Shown piece by piece: positions 44,560 through 53,669 of a DNA stretch of 64,000 nucleotides (positions within the stretch are counted from its first letter, which is position 1; each line of letters begins with the position of its first letter). The notes under the pieces are model-generated. The model worked only from the letters and a program-made list of their open reading frames with translations. It had not been told where the DNA came from and searched no databases. Origin of the DNA: Culturomica massiliensis (GTDB taxonomy: Bacteria > Bacteroidota > Bacteroidia > Bacteroidales > Marinifilaceae). The stretch spans positions 1,426,001-1,490,000 of the forward strand of contig NZ_LT594621.1 in the NCBI RefSeq assembly GCF_900091655.1, written 5' to 3'. A program made the translations under genes and the position numbers.

Positions 44560-44805
44560 ATGTTCGAAGTTGATAACTCCGCAGAAGACGCCTATACCGA
44601 TGACTTCGAAATAGCCCGTTCGGGTCTGCAGCAGCTAAGAAAACATATCTCAGAACAGGATGAAACCTTCCGGCAGAATGCCGAAGAATTTTATTCCTGC
44701 CTGGCAAAGGCCGGGATGGACCGGGAAAAGTTTATCGAAGTACTTGATTGTCTAATCAACGGCAGTGACCAAAGCGATGCCTATGTGCATGTCTCATGGT
44801 TTTAA
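44560..44805 (+). CDS. Small acidic protein
   Basis: 81 residues from ATG 44560 (MFEVDNSAEDAYTDD...). The frame is open from ATG 44515, but that start would translate through the inverted repeat as 'YGGGGQDIFYDIL'; the downstream ATG is preferred. Acidic helical; no family. Confidence 0.5.
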   Translation: MFEVDNSAEDAYTDDFEIARSGLQQLRKHISEQDETFRQNAEEFYSCLAKAGMDREKFIEVLDCLINGSDQSDAYVHVSWF

Positions 44806-44856
44806 TGATATGCCATGAAGGCGTTTCGAGCAAACCTGCCGTAACATCAAACCTGT

Positions 44857-45075
44857 ATGAAACCTAAAGATAACGGGCTGGCCAACCTTCATGACCGGAA
44901 ACGTGAGGAACGCGGTTTCTGCTGCATGCAACTGATCATATTCCTTACAGACAATGGAGTGAAGAGCTGGGATGAATGGCACCGGGCGCATACCGACGCG
45001 GCCCGGGGCGAATGCAGATACCGCAAGCGGTGCCCGGTTTATGGACGTAGCAAACATTTAATGAACAATAAATAA
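44857..45075 (+). CDS. Small cysteine-containing protein
   Basis: 72 residues; 'ERGFCCMQLIIFL' and 'GECRYRKRCPVYG' give four cysteines that might bind metal. No family. One nt separates it from the next gene. Confidence 0.5.
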   Translation: MKPKDNGLANLHDRKREERGFCCMQLIIFLTDNGVKSWDEWHRAHTDAARGECRYRKRCPVYGRSKHLMNNK

Positions 45076-45076
45076 T

Positions 45077-45286
45077 ATGGTACTTAATATTGTAAAAAAC
45101 GACCTGCCTGCCTCATGCATTGCAGAATATGTAAGATGCGTGTTTGACAATGCCAAAGTAAACATCAAAGATGAAAATGCAGTATCCGTCGACATCGAAG
45201 TGACCGGAAAGAACGAGCTGCACTCTTTGGAAGGATTAAAAGAGTTGGAATACTATTTTAAAGATTATGACATAAGAATATGGTGA
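45077..45286 (+). CDS. Small unknown protein
   Basis: 69 residues; alpha/beta pattern 'VRCVFDNAKVNIKDENAVSVDIEVTG'. No family. Confidence 0.5.
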   Translation: MVLNIVKNDLPASCIAEYVRCVFDNAKVNIKDENAVSVDIEVTGKNELHSLEGLKELEYYFKDYDIRIW

Positions 45287-45345
45287 CCGCCATGCAACGG
45301 GCGGCAAACCGGAAATTGTTCAACTACAGATAAAAAACAAGCAAC

Positions 45346-46368
45346 ATGGAACAGGAAAAACCTACAAAGCCGGAAACAGACAGAACCTTTCCGGAAGACG
45401 ATGACACACTTTACCGTGAAATGACAGTGCACATGCCCCGCTGCTATTTTCCGACTTCGCTAGGCGAGAACAGTATCCTCAAATTTGCCGGAGAGGAATT
45501 CCGCCGCGTCAAGAATATTGTCTGCCGGCGCTACAACTTTAACGAGGACAAATATATCCGGGAGAACGCCGGCGTATCCCCTTTCGACTCTGTTCGAGGC
45601 AACTTCGAGCAGGAAGTGTACAGACGTCTCCGTAAGGATTATGCGCACCTCAGTATCATCTCCATCAGAAGATCACTTATGGAGAAAATCCGCGACGCCG
45701 TGAAGAAGGAGAACAACATCATCGGCACGTTCTACCGCAACTGCGGCGTACATTACCGGGAGGCGGAATCAGCGGAGTATGAAACCTCCCCGATAGTGGT
45801 GGTCCACAATTCCGCTTTTTACGGATACGGCGGTTATGAAAGTGCGACCGTTTATGAACTTTTCATCGACGGGAACGGCAAACTGCTCTGCACGCTCAAC
45901 GGCGAAGCCGGCGAGGATTTCGATGAGCCCATCGGACAGGTACAGACCGAGGGATTGCTTGAGATTGCCCACTGGCTGGAAGAACACGGGTTCATCTCCG
46001 CTGATGTCAATGACGACGAGATTGTCGTATGCGAGGGGTGCGGTTCAGACAATATACAGACCCAGGCATGGGTGGATCCGAATGCCCGTACATTCATCGG
46101 TACCACGGGTATAGACCGCTATGATAACTGGTGCGACGAATGCGAGGACCATCAGCCATTCTGTACTTTAAAAGAGTTCAAAGAACGCATGGAGGAATGG
46201 TGGAACTCGTTGGACGCAAATCAAATGGAACAGATCACGGGTTGCCGTCAGGACAAGTGTCCGGCCGGAGACAACCATCAGGGGTTTGCCGAAACCTGCA
46301 ATGAATGGTGGGAAAACAAGGGCTATGACGAGAAACGTAAAATCTGGAAAGAACATAATGACTGCTGA
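45346..46368 (+). CDS. Zinc-ribbon protein of the 'DPNxR' group
   Basis: 340 residues. A ribbon at about 228-265 reads 'CEGCGSDNIQTQAWVDPNAR' ... 'WCDECEDH'. The same layout, CxxC - DPN(A/T)R - CxxC, is at the N-terminus of the 58724 protein. The rest is alpha/beta with an acidic patch; C-terminal 'CPAGDNHQGFAETC'. Function unknown, possibly nucleic-acid binding. Confidence 0.6.
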   Translation: MEQEKPTKPETDRTFPEDDDTLYREMTVHMPRCYFPTSLGENSILKFAGEEFRRVKNIVCRRYNFNEDKYIRENAGVSPFDSVRGNFEQEVYRRLRKDYAHLSIISIRRSLMEKIRDAVKKENNIIGTFYRNCGVHYREAESAEYETSPIVVVHNSAFYGYGGYESATVYELFIDGNGKLLCTLNGEAGEDFDEPIGQVQTEGLLEIAHWLEEHGFISADVNDDEIVVCEGCGSDNIQTQAWVDPNARTFIGTTGIDRYDNWCDECEDHQPFCTLKEFKERMEEWWNSLDANQMEQITGCRQDKCPAGDNHQGFAETCNEWWENKGYDEKRKIWKEHNDC

Positions 46369-46370
46369 TT

Positions 46371-46907
46371 ATGATTTACAATCTTCTTAAACGCATACAG
46401 AACCTGTTGGCTTCCAAGCCGTCCGGGACAAAGGAGGAACAGGAAATCCTGAGTCTGGTCAGCCAGGCGCTTCCTGCAATGCTCAATGGGCATGATACGG
46501 AAACACTTGCCGCCAATGAGCTGCTGGTACGGATATGCCCCGACACCAAACGGCCGGTCCTCGTATGCCATAACGGCAACGGGCAGTGCCTGTGCCTGCA
46601 CAATGGGACGACGGAAGAGGATGCCGTCGACGTGGACTTATGGCTGCGTTCCAACGGTAGAGAGTGTAACGGCTACAACAAGTTGCAGGAGGCTGTCGTG
46701 GACCTTGCCTACAATGCCGGGGCGGACAACCTGTGGGAGGACAGGGACTCCCGTGCCGTCAATGCCGAGATCGTCCAGTGGGCGGAAGAATTCGAGACTG
46801 AGCATGCGGGCACTGATTGGGATGCGGAGGACTACTTCCTTGCCATCGACAGGTTTTACAAGGAAAAGACAAAACAAATGAATCCGGTTACAATACCGGC
46901 GAACTGA
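46371..46907 (+). CDS. Unknown 178-residue protein
   Basis: Starts 2 nt after the previous stop. 'KRPVLVCHNGNGQCLCLHNG' has closely spaced Cys; the C-terminal half is acidic ('ETEHAGTDWDAEDYFLAID'). No family. Confidence 0.55.
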   Translation: MIYNLLKRIQNLLASKPSGTKEEQEILSLVSQALPAMLNGHDTETLAANELLVRICPDTKRPVLVCHNGNGQCLCLHNGTTEEDAVDVDLWLRSNGRECNGYNKLQEAVVDLAYNAGADNLWEDRDSRAVNAEIVQWAEEFETEHAGTDWDAEDYFLAIDRFYKEKTKQMNPVTIPAN

Positions 46908-46922
46908 AAAAATGGCAACCGA

Positions 46923-47138
46923 ATGGACAAGGAAATTGCAGAAGAAATCATCCGGGAAAACCGTTATCCGTCCGGATATGACATACAAGACTATCTGTTT
47001 GACAATGAGGATACTGTGCTTTCTCTGGAGGACGGAACGGAGCTGCTTGATGACTTCGACCTCTGGAAAGAACGTTCCGACCTCGAACTTGAAAAAATCA
47101 TGGACCGGAACTACTGGTCCTCGACTGGTGGATATTAG
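46923..47138 (+). CDS. Small acidic protein
   Basis: 71 residues, about a third Asp/Glu ('DYLFDNEDTVLSLEDGTELLDDFDLW'). Acidity of this degree recalls DNA-mimic inhibitors, but there is no sequence match to a known one. Confidence 0.5.
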   Translation: MDKEIAEEIIRENRYPSGYDIQDYLFDNEDTVLSLEDGTELLDDFDLWKERSDLELEKIMDRNYWSSTGGY

Positions 47139-47159
47139 ATTAAAAACAGGAATATAATT

Positions 47160-47972
47160 ATGGTAAGAGAACTTTATCAACGGCTCAGGGAATATTTCAA
47201 CAACTTACCCGAACCGACAGAAGAGGAAAGACAATTTATCCGGGAGCTGAACGCCGGGTATTTCCCTATCACGTCCGTCCACCGCGATGACCTGGAAGGA
47301 CAAGGTTTCGATGTGGAAAAGATCAGCGATGACGACATGCAGAATCTGGCGGAAAAGATGGCCGACGATTACTGCGAACAGTTGTTCTGGCCCAGCATGG
47401 AAATCATTGCCGGAGAAATCCTGAGTTTCCCGAAAGTAAAAACAAAAGACATTATCTGTCCGAAATGCAATTCGGAAAATATCCGTTATGATATTCACGA
47501 AAGTCGGTTCCACTGCGGCGAGTGTTCCCTGGCATGGGATGACAAGTTATATGCACTCGTGGAATTTCCCGAGGAAAGTGCTCCTTTCGAGGAAGAAGGA
47601 ACCGGTTATCCGGCATGGGGAAGCGGGGAGAACGGGGCGCTTTACGTGCCCGAGGAAGACTATATACGCCATACCGGCAAATCTCCCGAACGGGACAAGT
47701 GTTACCGTGCCGTGTGTTGGCCGGACTCCCAGAAATACATGGGAACGAAAGGTTGTGAACCCATACAGGATGAAAACGGGATACGGGATTTCGGCACATC
47801 GGCATACTGGGTGCCGCTGCTTCTGACGGAAGAAGCGGCAGAGCGACGAATGGACAAGAAAAAGGTACCGGTATGCCCCGAATGTGGGGGCACAGATATT
47901 GACATTCTGAGTGACGAGGGCGTGGCCGTATGCAATGACTGCTGCCTTGAATGGCCTTACGCGGAGGATTGA
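47160..47972 (+). CDS. Double zinc-ribbon protein
   Basis: 270 residues. Two ribbons: 'CPKCNSENIRYDIHESRFHC' plus GEC (about 99-121) and 'CPECGGTDIDILSDEGVAVC' plus NDC (about 239-261). Between them 'PVEE'-type acidic and 'SAYWVPLLLTEEAAERRM'. Probably binds nucleic acid or protein. Two nt separate it from the next gene, also a ribbon protein. Confidence 0.65.
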   Translation: MVRELYQRLREYFNNLPEPTEEERQFIRELNAGYFPITSVHRDDLEGQGFDVEKISDDDMQNLAEKMADDYCEQLFWPSMEIIAGEILSFPKVKTKDIICPKCNSENIRYDIHESRFHCGECSLAWDDKLYALVEFPEESAPFEEEGTGYPAWGSGENGALYVPEEDYIRHTGKSPERDKCYRAVCWPDSQKYMGTKGCEPIQDENGIRDFGTSAYWVPLLLTEEAAERRMDKKKVPVCPECGGTDIDILSDEGVAVCNDCCLEWPYAED

Positions 47973-47974
47973 GA

Positions 47975-48736
47975 ATGGAAACGGTAGATGTTTATACGGA
48001 ACGAGGCGACCTGGTCACCTGTTCCGATTGCGGCAAGGTGATGCTCCTGCCGTATGGAGCGGATAAATGTCCCGCCTGCAAGAAAGAAGGTTGCCTGGTA
48101 TGGACGGACGAAAGCTTGCGGGAAGCCGACATCGACTCCCTGCTCGAGAGGCACTGTAACCTGCACCAGAAGAGCGAACTGCAACCGGAGGAGTATCTTT
48201 CACTTTCCATACTGGTGACCGAGTATATTCCATATCTGGCCGATAAACCGCAGACAGCGCGTGAAACCCTGTTCCTACTCCTTGAAACCGGCTCTCTTTT
48301 CGAGAAATACTGGCGGGATACAAGATGCTTCCAATCCGAAAATATCTACACGCCCGCCATCAAGACACTGCTTGACAAACTGGACGTGAAACTGCGAGAG
48401 GGCGACACGATTCCGGTAGAATACCAGGATTGCCGCTCCCTGGAGGACTTCTTCAGGGTCGTTGCCGGCGAGCGTCCGGCAAAGGAAGAGGTATCGTTTT
48501 CTTCAGATAAGGAGGGAAACTATTATTTCAACGGACGCAAGGTCAAGGTGGAAAATTCTGACGAGTACGCCTACCGCCTGCTGAAAACCAAAATACAGAC
48601 GAGCTACCGGCGTCCGGTAGATTTTTACTTCCGCTTCCTTGCCCGTTTCGGACCATACGGAACTTATGGCAACGTGTATTACCCGAGTATCACGGACCTG
48701 ATATGCAGGCGTTACCTGCCTGAAACCGCAAAATGA
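47975..48736 (+). CDS. Zinc-ribbon protein
   Basis: 253 residues from ATG 47975. N-terminal ribbon 'CSDCGKVMLLPYGADKCPAC' (about 14-33), then a helical domain with 'LLETGSLFEKYWRDTRCFQSE'. Second of two adjacent zinc-ribbon genes. Confidence 0.6.
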   Translation: METVDVYTERGDLVTCSDCGKVMLLPYGADKCPACKKEGCLVWTDESLREADIDSLLERHCNLHQKSELQPEEYLSLSILVTEYIPYLADKPQTARETLFLLLETGSLFEKYWRDTRCFQSENIYTPAIKTLLDKLDVKLREGDTIPVEYQDCRSLEDFFRVVAGERPAKEEVSFSSDKEGNYYFNGRKVKVENSDEYAYRLLKTKIQTSYRRPVDFYFRFLARFGPYGTYGNVYYPSITDLICRRYLPETAK

Positions 48737-48805
48737 ATTCCGGAAAGGCGATGGACAACGGTTCACCGCCTTTCTTATTGTATAACTTTTTTAATATCAA
48801 TCATT

Positions 48806-49705
48806 ATGGCAACAGCATTAGCAACAACGGCCGCCCCCGTGCAGTTCGATTTCCAGAACAACAACGTCGAGGTGATGACGCTCGACACGCTCCGGCGCAC
48901 ACACAAGGAAAATGACATCTATGGCAACCCGCTCAAGGGAATCTACCATTACGAGGTGATAGAGCGCATGGCGGACATCTGCCAGAAACACAACCTGAAT
49001 TACGAGGTGGAGGAAATCTTCGCCGCCCAGAACAAGAACAAGGCACAGCCCGGCGTGGTCGTCCTGCCCCAGGTGGAACAAAAGTACGGGGCGATGGCCG
49101 TCGAGGCGCATATCCTGCGCCGCGTTTATACGACCATCCGCATTAAGGAATGGGAAACGGACGAGCTGACCACGACGCTTGTCATCGCCTTCCATCAGGA
49201 CGGCATCCAGGCGGCCATCGGCCCGTGCGTCAGGGTGTGCCACAACCAGTGCATCCTCTCCCCCGAACGCAGTGTGTCGAACTACGGGAAAGACAAAGTC
49301 ACCACCGAAGAGCTTTTCGGTCGTGTAGACGAGTGGCTCTCGAACTTCGAGGTACAGATGAACGAGGACAGGGAACGCATCCGCCGCCTGAAAGCGAAAG
49401 TAATTACCCCGGTGGAGATGTACGCCTACATCGGATTGCTGACAGCATTGCGCGTATCGCATGACAGTTCCGACAAGCGTCTTTCGTCCAAGGTGGAGAC
49501 CTATCCCCTGAACCAGTCCCAGATTTCCATCTTCACCGAGGACCTGCTCAAACTCACCGAAGAGAAGAAGACGCTCACGGCGTGGGATATCTATAACGTG
49601 GCAACCGAAATCTACAAGCCCGGACGTACGGACATTCCGGCCATGATTCCCCAGAACGGGGCGCTGGCCGAGCTGATGCTCTCGGAAGGGTTGCCGGAAT
49701 CTTAA
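48806..49705 (+). CDS. DUF3871/DUF932-like protein
   Basis: 299 residues. Central 'TLVIAFHQDGIQAAIGPCVRVCHNQC' (about 128-153) and C-terminal 'LTAWDIYNVATEIYKP' (about 255-270) follow the layout of DUF3871 (Bacteroidota) and the phage/plasmid DUF932 family. These occur beside integrases on mobile elements; function unknown. A hairpin AAAGGCG/CGCCTTT precedes the start. Confidence 0.5.
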   Translation: MATALATTAAPVQFDFQNNNVEVMTLDTLRRTHKENDIYGNPLKGIYHYEVIERMADICQKHNLNYEVEEIFAAQNKNKAQPGVVVLPQVEQKYGAMAVEAHILRRVYTTIRIKEWETDELTTTLVIAFHQDGIQAAIGPCVRVCHNQCILSPERSVSNYGKDKVTTEELFGRVDEWLSNFEVQMNEDRERIRRLKAKVITPVEMYAYIGLLTALRVSHDSSDKRLSSKVETYPLNQSQISIFTEDLLKLTEEKKTLTAWDIYNVATEIYKPGRTDIPAMIPQNGALAELMLSEGLPES

Positions 49706-49716
49706 AAGGCTGCCAC

Positions 49717-50307
49717 GTGACAAGAATCAAGGGACAACTGACGACAGCCGACTACCTGCCCATAGCGGAATATAACAGGCTGGTCCGCGGGCTTGAGAAG
49801 GACGGCGAGTACCTGTGGGAGACCTACTGCTGGCTGTCGTTCTGCACGGCATGCAGGGCCTCCGACGTGAGGACCCTGCGCTGGAAAGACATCTTAGGAA
49901 AAAGCACCATGACCCGCATCGAGCAGAAAACAAAGAAAAACCGCCTGATCAAGTTCAACAGGGACGTGCAGGAGAAGAACCGTTTCCTGTACGAGATGCT
50001 CGGACAACCCGCCCCCGAACAGTACATCTTTCTCAGCCCGCGTACCGGGAAACCTTACTCGCTGGAATACATCAACAGGCTGCTCAAGGTATTCAAGGTA
50101 AGGTACAGGCTGCCGATCAGGGCATTCTCCACACATACCTTCCGCAAGACTTTCGGGCGCTATGTCTACGAGCTGATGGGACGCTCGGCCGAGGGCCTGA
50201 TCCTGCTCAACCAGATATTCCGCCATTCCAACCTGGAAACCACCCGGCGCTACATCGGGCTGGCGCAGGAGGACATCGACAAAGTGTTCGATTCCATACG
50301 TCTATGA
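49717..50307 (+). CDS. Minimal tyrosine recombinase (catalytic domain only)
   Basis: 196 residues from GTG 49717. Catalytic set complete: Arg47 ('CRASDVRTL'), Lys around 71-74, His140-x-x-Arg143 ('HTFRKTFG'), His170 ('FRHSNLET') and Tyr179 ('RRYIG'). The N-terminal core-binding domain of normal integrases (about 100-200 residues) is absent. It may resolve dimers, invert DNA or integrate with a partner; the DUF3871-like gene ends 12 nt upstream. Confidence 0.8.
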   Translation: MTRIKGQLTTADYLPIAEYNRLVRGLEKDGEYLWETYCWLSFCTACRASDVRTLRWKDILGKSTMTRIEQKTKKNRLIKFNRDVQEKNRFLYEMLGQPAPEQYIFLSPRTGKPYSLEYINRLLKVFKVRYRLPIRAFSTHTFRKTFGRYVYELMGRSAEGLILLNQIFRHSNLETTRRYIGLAQEDIDKVFDSIRL

Positions 50308-50324
50308 GAATATTTTCAACGATG

Positions 50325-50365
50325 CCCGGAACCCGAGCGGGAGGTTCCGGGCTATGCTTTATATA
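50325..50365 (+). terminator. Hairpin followed by CTATGCTTTATATA
   Basis: CCCGGAACC (50325-50333) pairs with GGTTCCGGG (50343-50351), then CTATGCTTTATATA. Same design as at 30920. Terminator of the integrase gene or leader of the next operon. Confidence 0.5.
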
Positions 50366-50388
50366 ACATATCAAAATCAGAACTGTAA

Positions 50389-51057
50389 ATGGACACACCG
50401 ATATATATCGACACATACTTCCGCGTCGAGTCCGGCTATGACGGCGGTCGCATGCCGGAAGAGAAAGCCGGACGCTTCTTCGACGAGGTAAAGCGCCTTT
50501 TCACGGAAACAGGGTTCAGCATCAAGGAAAACAAATACAAAGACGGTTGTCCCGAGGTGTATCTCGGAAAGACATGCCTGTACTGTCATCCCCAATCGTT
50601 ATCGGGCCCTGTTCTTAAAGAGCACATGGAGCTTATCGAGAAGATTCTGGCACAAGGAACGACCTTCCGGTACCTACGTACTGACACTTACGGCGAGATT
50701 CTCGACCTGACGGAGGAGGAAGAACTCGCGTATTACCACAAGACTCATGACATGACTATCGGGGGTGTCTTTCTCGACGCCTTCCGCACCAAGCGCCGGA
50801 ACCTGTACAAGAGCCGGGAGCAGGTGCTGGAAATACTCGTCGAAAAGCTGCGTGTCAAGACACTCCGTGGGAAGTCCGTTTATTCGAACACCTCCCCGGC
50901 ATACCGTTATATCAGGGAAATGTACGGGAAAATGGTGTCTGAAGGACGGCTCGTCGAGGGATGCAAGCAAACCGCTTCCGGGAAACTGCCGCTCTGCCGC
51001 ACGGCAACCGGCAGGGAACTGAAAATGAAAAGACGGGAAGACGACAGGACGGAATGA
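50389..51057 (+). CDS. Unknown 222-residue protein
   Basis: 'MDTPIYIDTYFRVESGYDGG' start; Lys/Arg-rich second half ('FLDAFRTKRRNLYKSREQVLEILVEKLRVKTLRGKSVY'). No family; may bind nucleic acid through the basic half. Confidence 0.55.
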   Translation: MDTPIYIDTYFRVESGYDGGRMPEEKAGRFFDEVKRLFTETGFSIKENKYKDGCPEVYLGKTCLYCHPQSLSGPVLKEHMELIEKILAQGTTFRYLRTDTYGEILDLTEEEELAYYHKTHDMTIGGVFLDAFRTKRRNLYKSREQVLEILVEKLRVKTLRGKSVYSNTSPAYRYIREMYGKMVSEGRLVEGCKQTASGKLPLCRTATGRELKMKRREDDRTE

Positions 51058-51187
51058 CACGCGGTTCCGTACCGGACATGGCCGGATACCAGTCCGAAGA
51101 CTTCTGTAAATCATAATTTTCAAGCCGGACTGTCAATCGAAAGAAGGACGACCCGGCTATACTTCAACAACAAGAGATAGCACTATT

Positions 51188-51778
51188 ATGAGCATACAAA
51201 TCGGAAAACTGTTGCCGGACGGCAGTGTCCGGCACATCAAGGCGCTCCATGAGACGCTTTCAAAAGACCTTGTGAGGAAACTCCGGGTGTTCTATCCCAA
51301 TGACAGACGGGTAGATGCCCTGCTGTCGCTGGGCGACATACAAAAACTGGGACCGTCACCCTATGGAAAATGGACAGGAACCGGCGATACCGTCCACTGT
51401 TTTTCAAAGATCCGTGACGGACGGGAAACACCGCGGCAATCCGCATCACGCATCGCGGACAACGCAGACATTTTCGGCCGCATGGAGGACACGTGCCTCC
51501 TGTTCGATAACGGCAGATGGCGTGTCATGGACAAGGGAGAATACTGTGAACAGCCGCTCTTCGTCGAAGATACGCCCTCCCATGACAGCATGAAACCGAT
51601 CACGGTATATGTGAACAACCATGTCCGACTCGAAAAGATAAATACACCGCAGCACTGGCAGGGACTTGAGGAACTCGCCGAACGGGAATCCAGGATACTC
51701 TATGTCTACCGGGGGTGCCGCCTTGTGAGAATCGTCCGTTCGTCCAACCTTAAAAAGAAACTGTATGCGGCACAATAA
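51188..51778 (+). CDS. Unknown 196-residue protein
   Basis: 'SIQIGKLLPDGSVRHIKALHE' N-terminus, Arg-rich centre, and C-terminal 'ESRILYVYRGCRLVRIVRSSNLKKKLYAA'. Overlaps the repeat-protein gene by 14 nt. No family. Confidence 0.55.
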   Translation: MSIQIGKLLPDGSVRHIKALHETLSKDLVRKLRVFYPNDRRVDALLSLGDIQKLGPSPYGKWTGTGDTVHCFSKIRDGRETPRQSASRIADNADIFGRMEDTCLLFDNGRWRVMDKGEYCEQPLFVEDTPSHDSMKPITVYVNNHVRLEKINTPQHWQGLEELAERESRILYVYRGCRLVRIVRSSNLKKKLYAAQ

Positions 51779-53669
51779 CATCGTATCGGCCATAGAATGG
51801 CTGCCGGAACACCTGTTCACGGAAGAGATCGTGGAAGCAGCCGTCGAAAGCAAGGAAATAGAGGTGCTGAGCCATATTCCGGGACGTTTCCTCACACCCG
51901 GACGTATAGAACGAATCATCGCGGGCAGCACGGAGAGCTGGCACAGCTTCGAGCTGCGCAATATTCCGGAGGCGTACCGTTCGGGAGCAGTCTGTGACTA
52001 CGCCATGCGCAAAAAACCGAAGAATATCACGGCCGTTCCCGAAGCAATGGTTACCCGAGAAATGGCAGAAGCGGTCATCCGAAACGGACGCGGGGATTTC
52101 GACATTCTCGCCTTCATACCTGAACGCCTTTGGGATGCGCAACTGGCATACCTGGCCTTGCGCAGCTATATTTACGACCCGTATTACACGGACAGCAGGA
52201 CAGACGCCGTCATGAAAACGGGGCTTATCCTCGGATATGTCCCCGTTGAGGTAAAGACTCAAGAGTTCTATTACGGGATGCTCGACGGGATGAAAATATT
52301 GAGCACGGTTACCGATGCCGTCGTGCCGTCCCGTTTCAAGACTGCGGCATACTACCGCAAGATGGCGGAACATGACCTCTCGCTTGTTCCCGCCCGGTTC
52401 TATTCCTATGAGATTCTCCATGCGGCTGTCTGTTCGACCGAAGGAAAAAACTTCATCACAGACCCCCAGTTTTTCAAGCCGTTGTCGGTATATCTGGACG
52501 ACATGCTGGCGGACCGGCTGATGGAGAAACACCCTTACATGTTCGGGGAGTTGCCGAAGCGGTTCAAGACACCGGAAAGACTGGTCATTGCCATCGATAA
52601 CAGCAAACGGGAGACGAACTGCTATATCGACGAGGAAACTGAACAATCCCTGCTCACGGTGGAAGTGTGCAAGGCATTCATCCGAAGAAACGGCAACTGT
52701 CCCGAATTTCCTGAAAATGTATGGACGCGGGAATTTGTCGACTACTGCATGGAGCACGGGACGAGTTTCCGCTGGTTCCGCCAGATGCCCAAAAAGTTCC
52801 AGAGCTCCGCGAACACGCAGGCGGCGTATGATTACGGTCATTACCATATCTGTGACTTTGCCAAACGGTTCATCACTCCGCAAATGGCGAAGGAGTGCTA
52901 CCAGGAGCGCAGTTATGCACATGCCATCCCCGGACATTTCCTCACGGAGTTCTGCCGACAGACCGGACTGCCCGAGAAGTTCTACGGCGGGGAAACCACG
53001 ATGCTGTCGCTGAAAAACAGCCGTGACGACTATACTTACTGCAAAGTCGGCAATACCTGTCTGGCCTTTTACCTGAAAGAACAATACGAGCCGTCCTCGG
53101 CACATCTGATGATGACGCGGTCGGATTCAAAATACTGCACGCCGGAGAAGGTGTTCGACGTGCCTGTCGGAACCTTCCACCGCACGTGGCTGGAAAAGAT
53201 CGTGGCGGAAAACGACCCCCGCTTTGTCAAACCCCGTGTGGACAAAGCGTTGAAAGCCGTACAGGCGGTCTGCTATTACGGTGTCGAGAAGTTGAAGGAC
53301 CTGAACCGTACGGAAATCTTCCGCAACACCTTCATGGGTGAGACCATCGGTTACTGCGCCCGCCGCAGGGACCTGACCTACCACAGCGACAACTGCGGGA
53401 CCCTTATCGAGGGCTTGAAGTTCAAGATCCGGGGAATGGCTGTCCCCGTAACCTTGGCGGAAGACATGACTCCTTATACGGCCGACATGCTGCACCGGAA
53501 GTTCGGCTTCTGCTATATCGGAATGACGGCATTCGCCACGGACTACGGCCTGGACATGGAGAAGGCATACACCTTTGCACAGATGCGCCAGATCGTAAGG
53601 GAGAAAGGGCACAAGCCGTCATTGAGAAACTACAAACGTGAACTGAAACAAATAAACATCATACAATGA
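51765..53669 (+). CDS. Large helical-repeat protein (DUF4116-like repeats)
   Basis: 634 residues. About twelve units of 30-45 residues with the theme 'iPxrFxTpexxxxaI' recur: 'LSHIPGRFLTPGRI', 'LAFIPERLWDAQLA', 'FGELPKRFKTPERLV', 'FRQMPKKFQSSANTQ', 'CDFAKRFITPQMAKE'. This resembles DUF4116-type solenoids, which bind partner proteins. The last 200 residues depart from the repeat ('SDSKYCTPEKVFDVPVGTFH'). Overlaps both neighbours by a few bases. Confidence 0.65.
   Translation: MRHNNIVSAIEWLPEHLFTEEIVEAAVESKEIEVLSHIPGRFLTPGRIERIIAGSTESWHSFELRNIPEAYRSGAVCDYAMRKKPKNITAVPEAMVTREMAEAVIRNGRGDFDILAFIPERLWDAQLAYLALRSYIYDPYYTDSRTDAVMKTGLILGYVPVEVKTQEFYYGMLDGMKILSTVTDAVVPSRFKTAAYYRKMAEHDLSLVPARFYSYEILHAAVCSTEGKNFITDPQFFKPLSVYLDDMLADRLMEKHPYMFGELPKRFKTPERLVIAIDNSKRETNCYIDEETEQSLLTVEVCKAFIRRNGNCPEFPENVWTREFVDYCMEHGTSFRWFRQMPKKFQSSANTQAAYDYGHYHICDFAKRFITPQMAKECYQERSYAHAIPGHFLTEFCRQTGLPEKFYGGETTMLSLKNSRDDYTYCKVGNTCLAFYLKEQYEPSSAHLMMTRSDSKYCTPEKVFDVPVGTFHRTWLEKIVAENDPRFVKPRVDKALKAVQAVCYYGVEKLKDLNRTEIFRNTFMGETIGYCARRRDLTYHSDNCGTLIEGLKFKIRGMAVPVTLAEDMTPYTADMLHRKFGFCYIGMTAFATDYGLDMEKAYTFAQMRQIVREKGHKPSLRNYKRELKQINIIQ

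Noticed and set aside
51750..53105. 451-codon minus-strand frame opposite the repeat protein.
   Set aside because: Antisense shadow; the plus strand has clear repeats and coupled neighbours.
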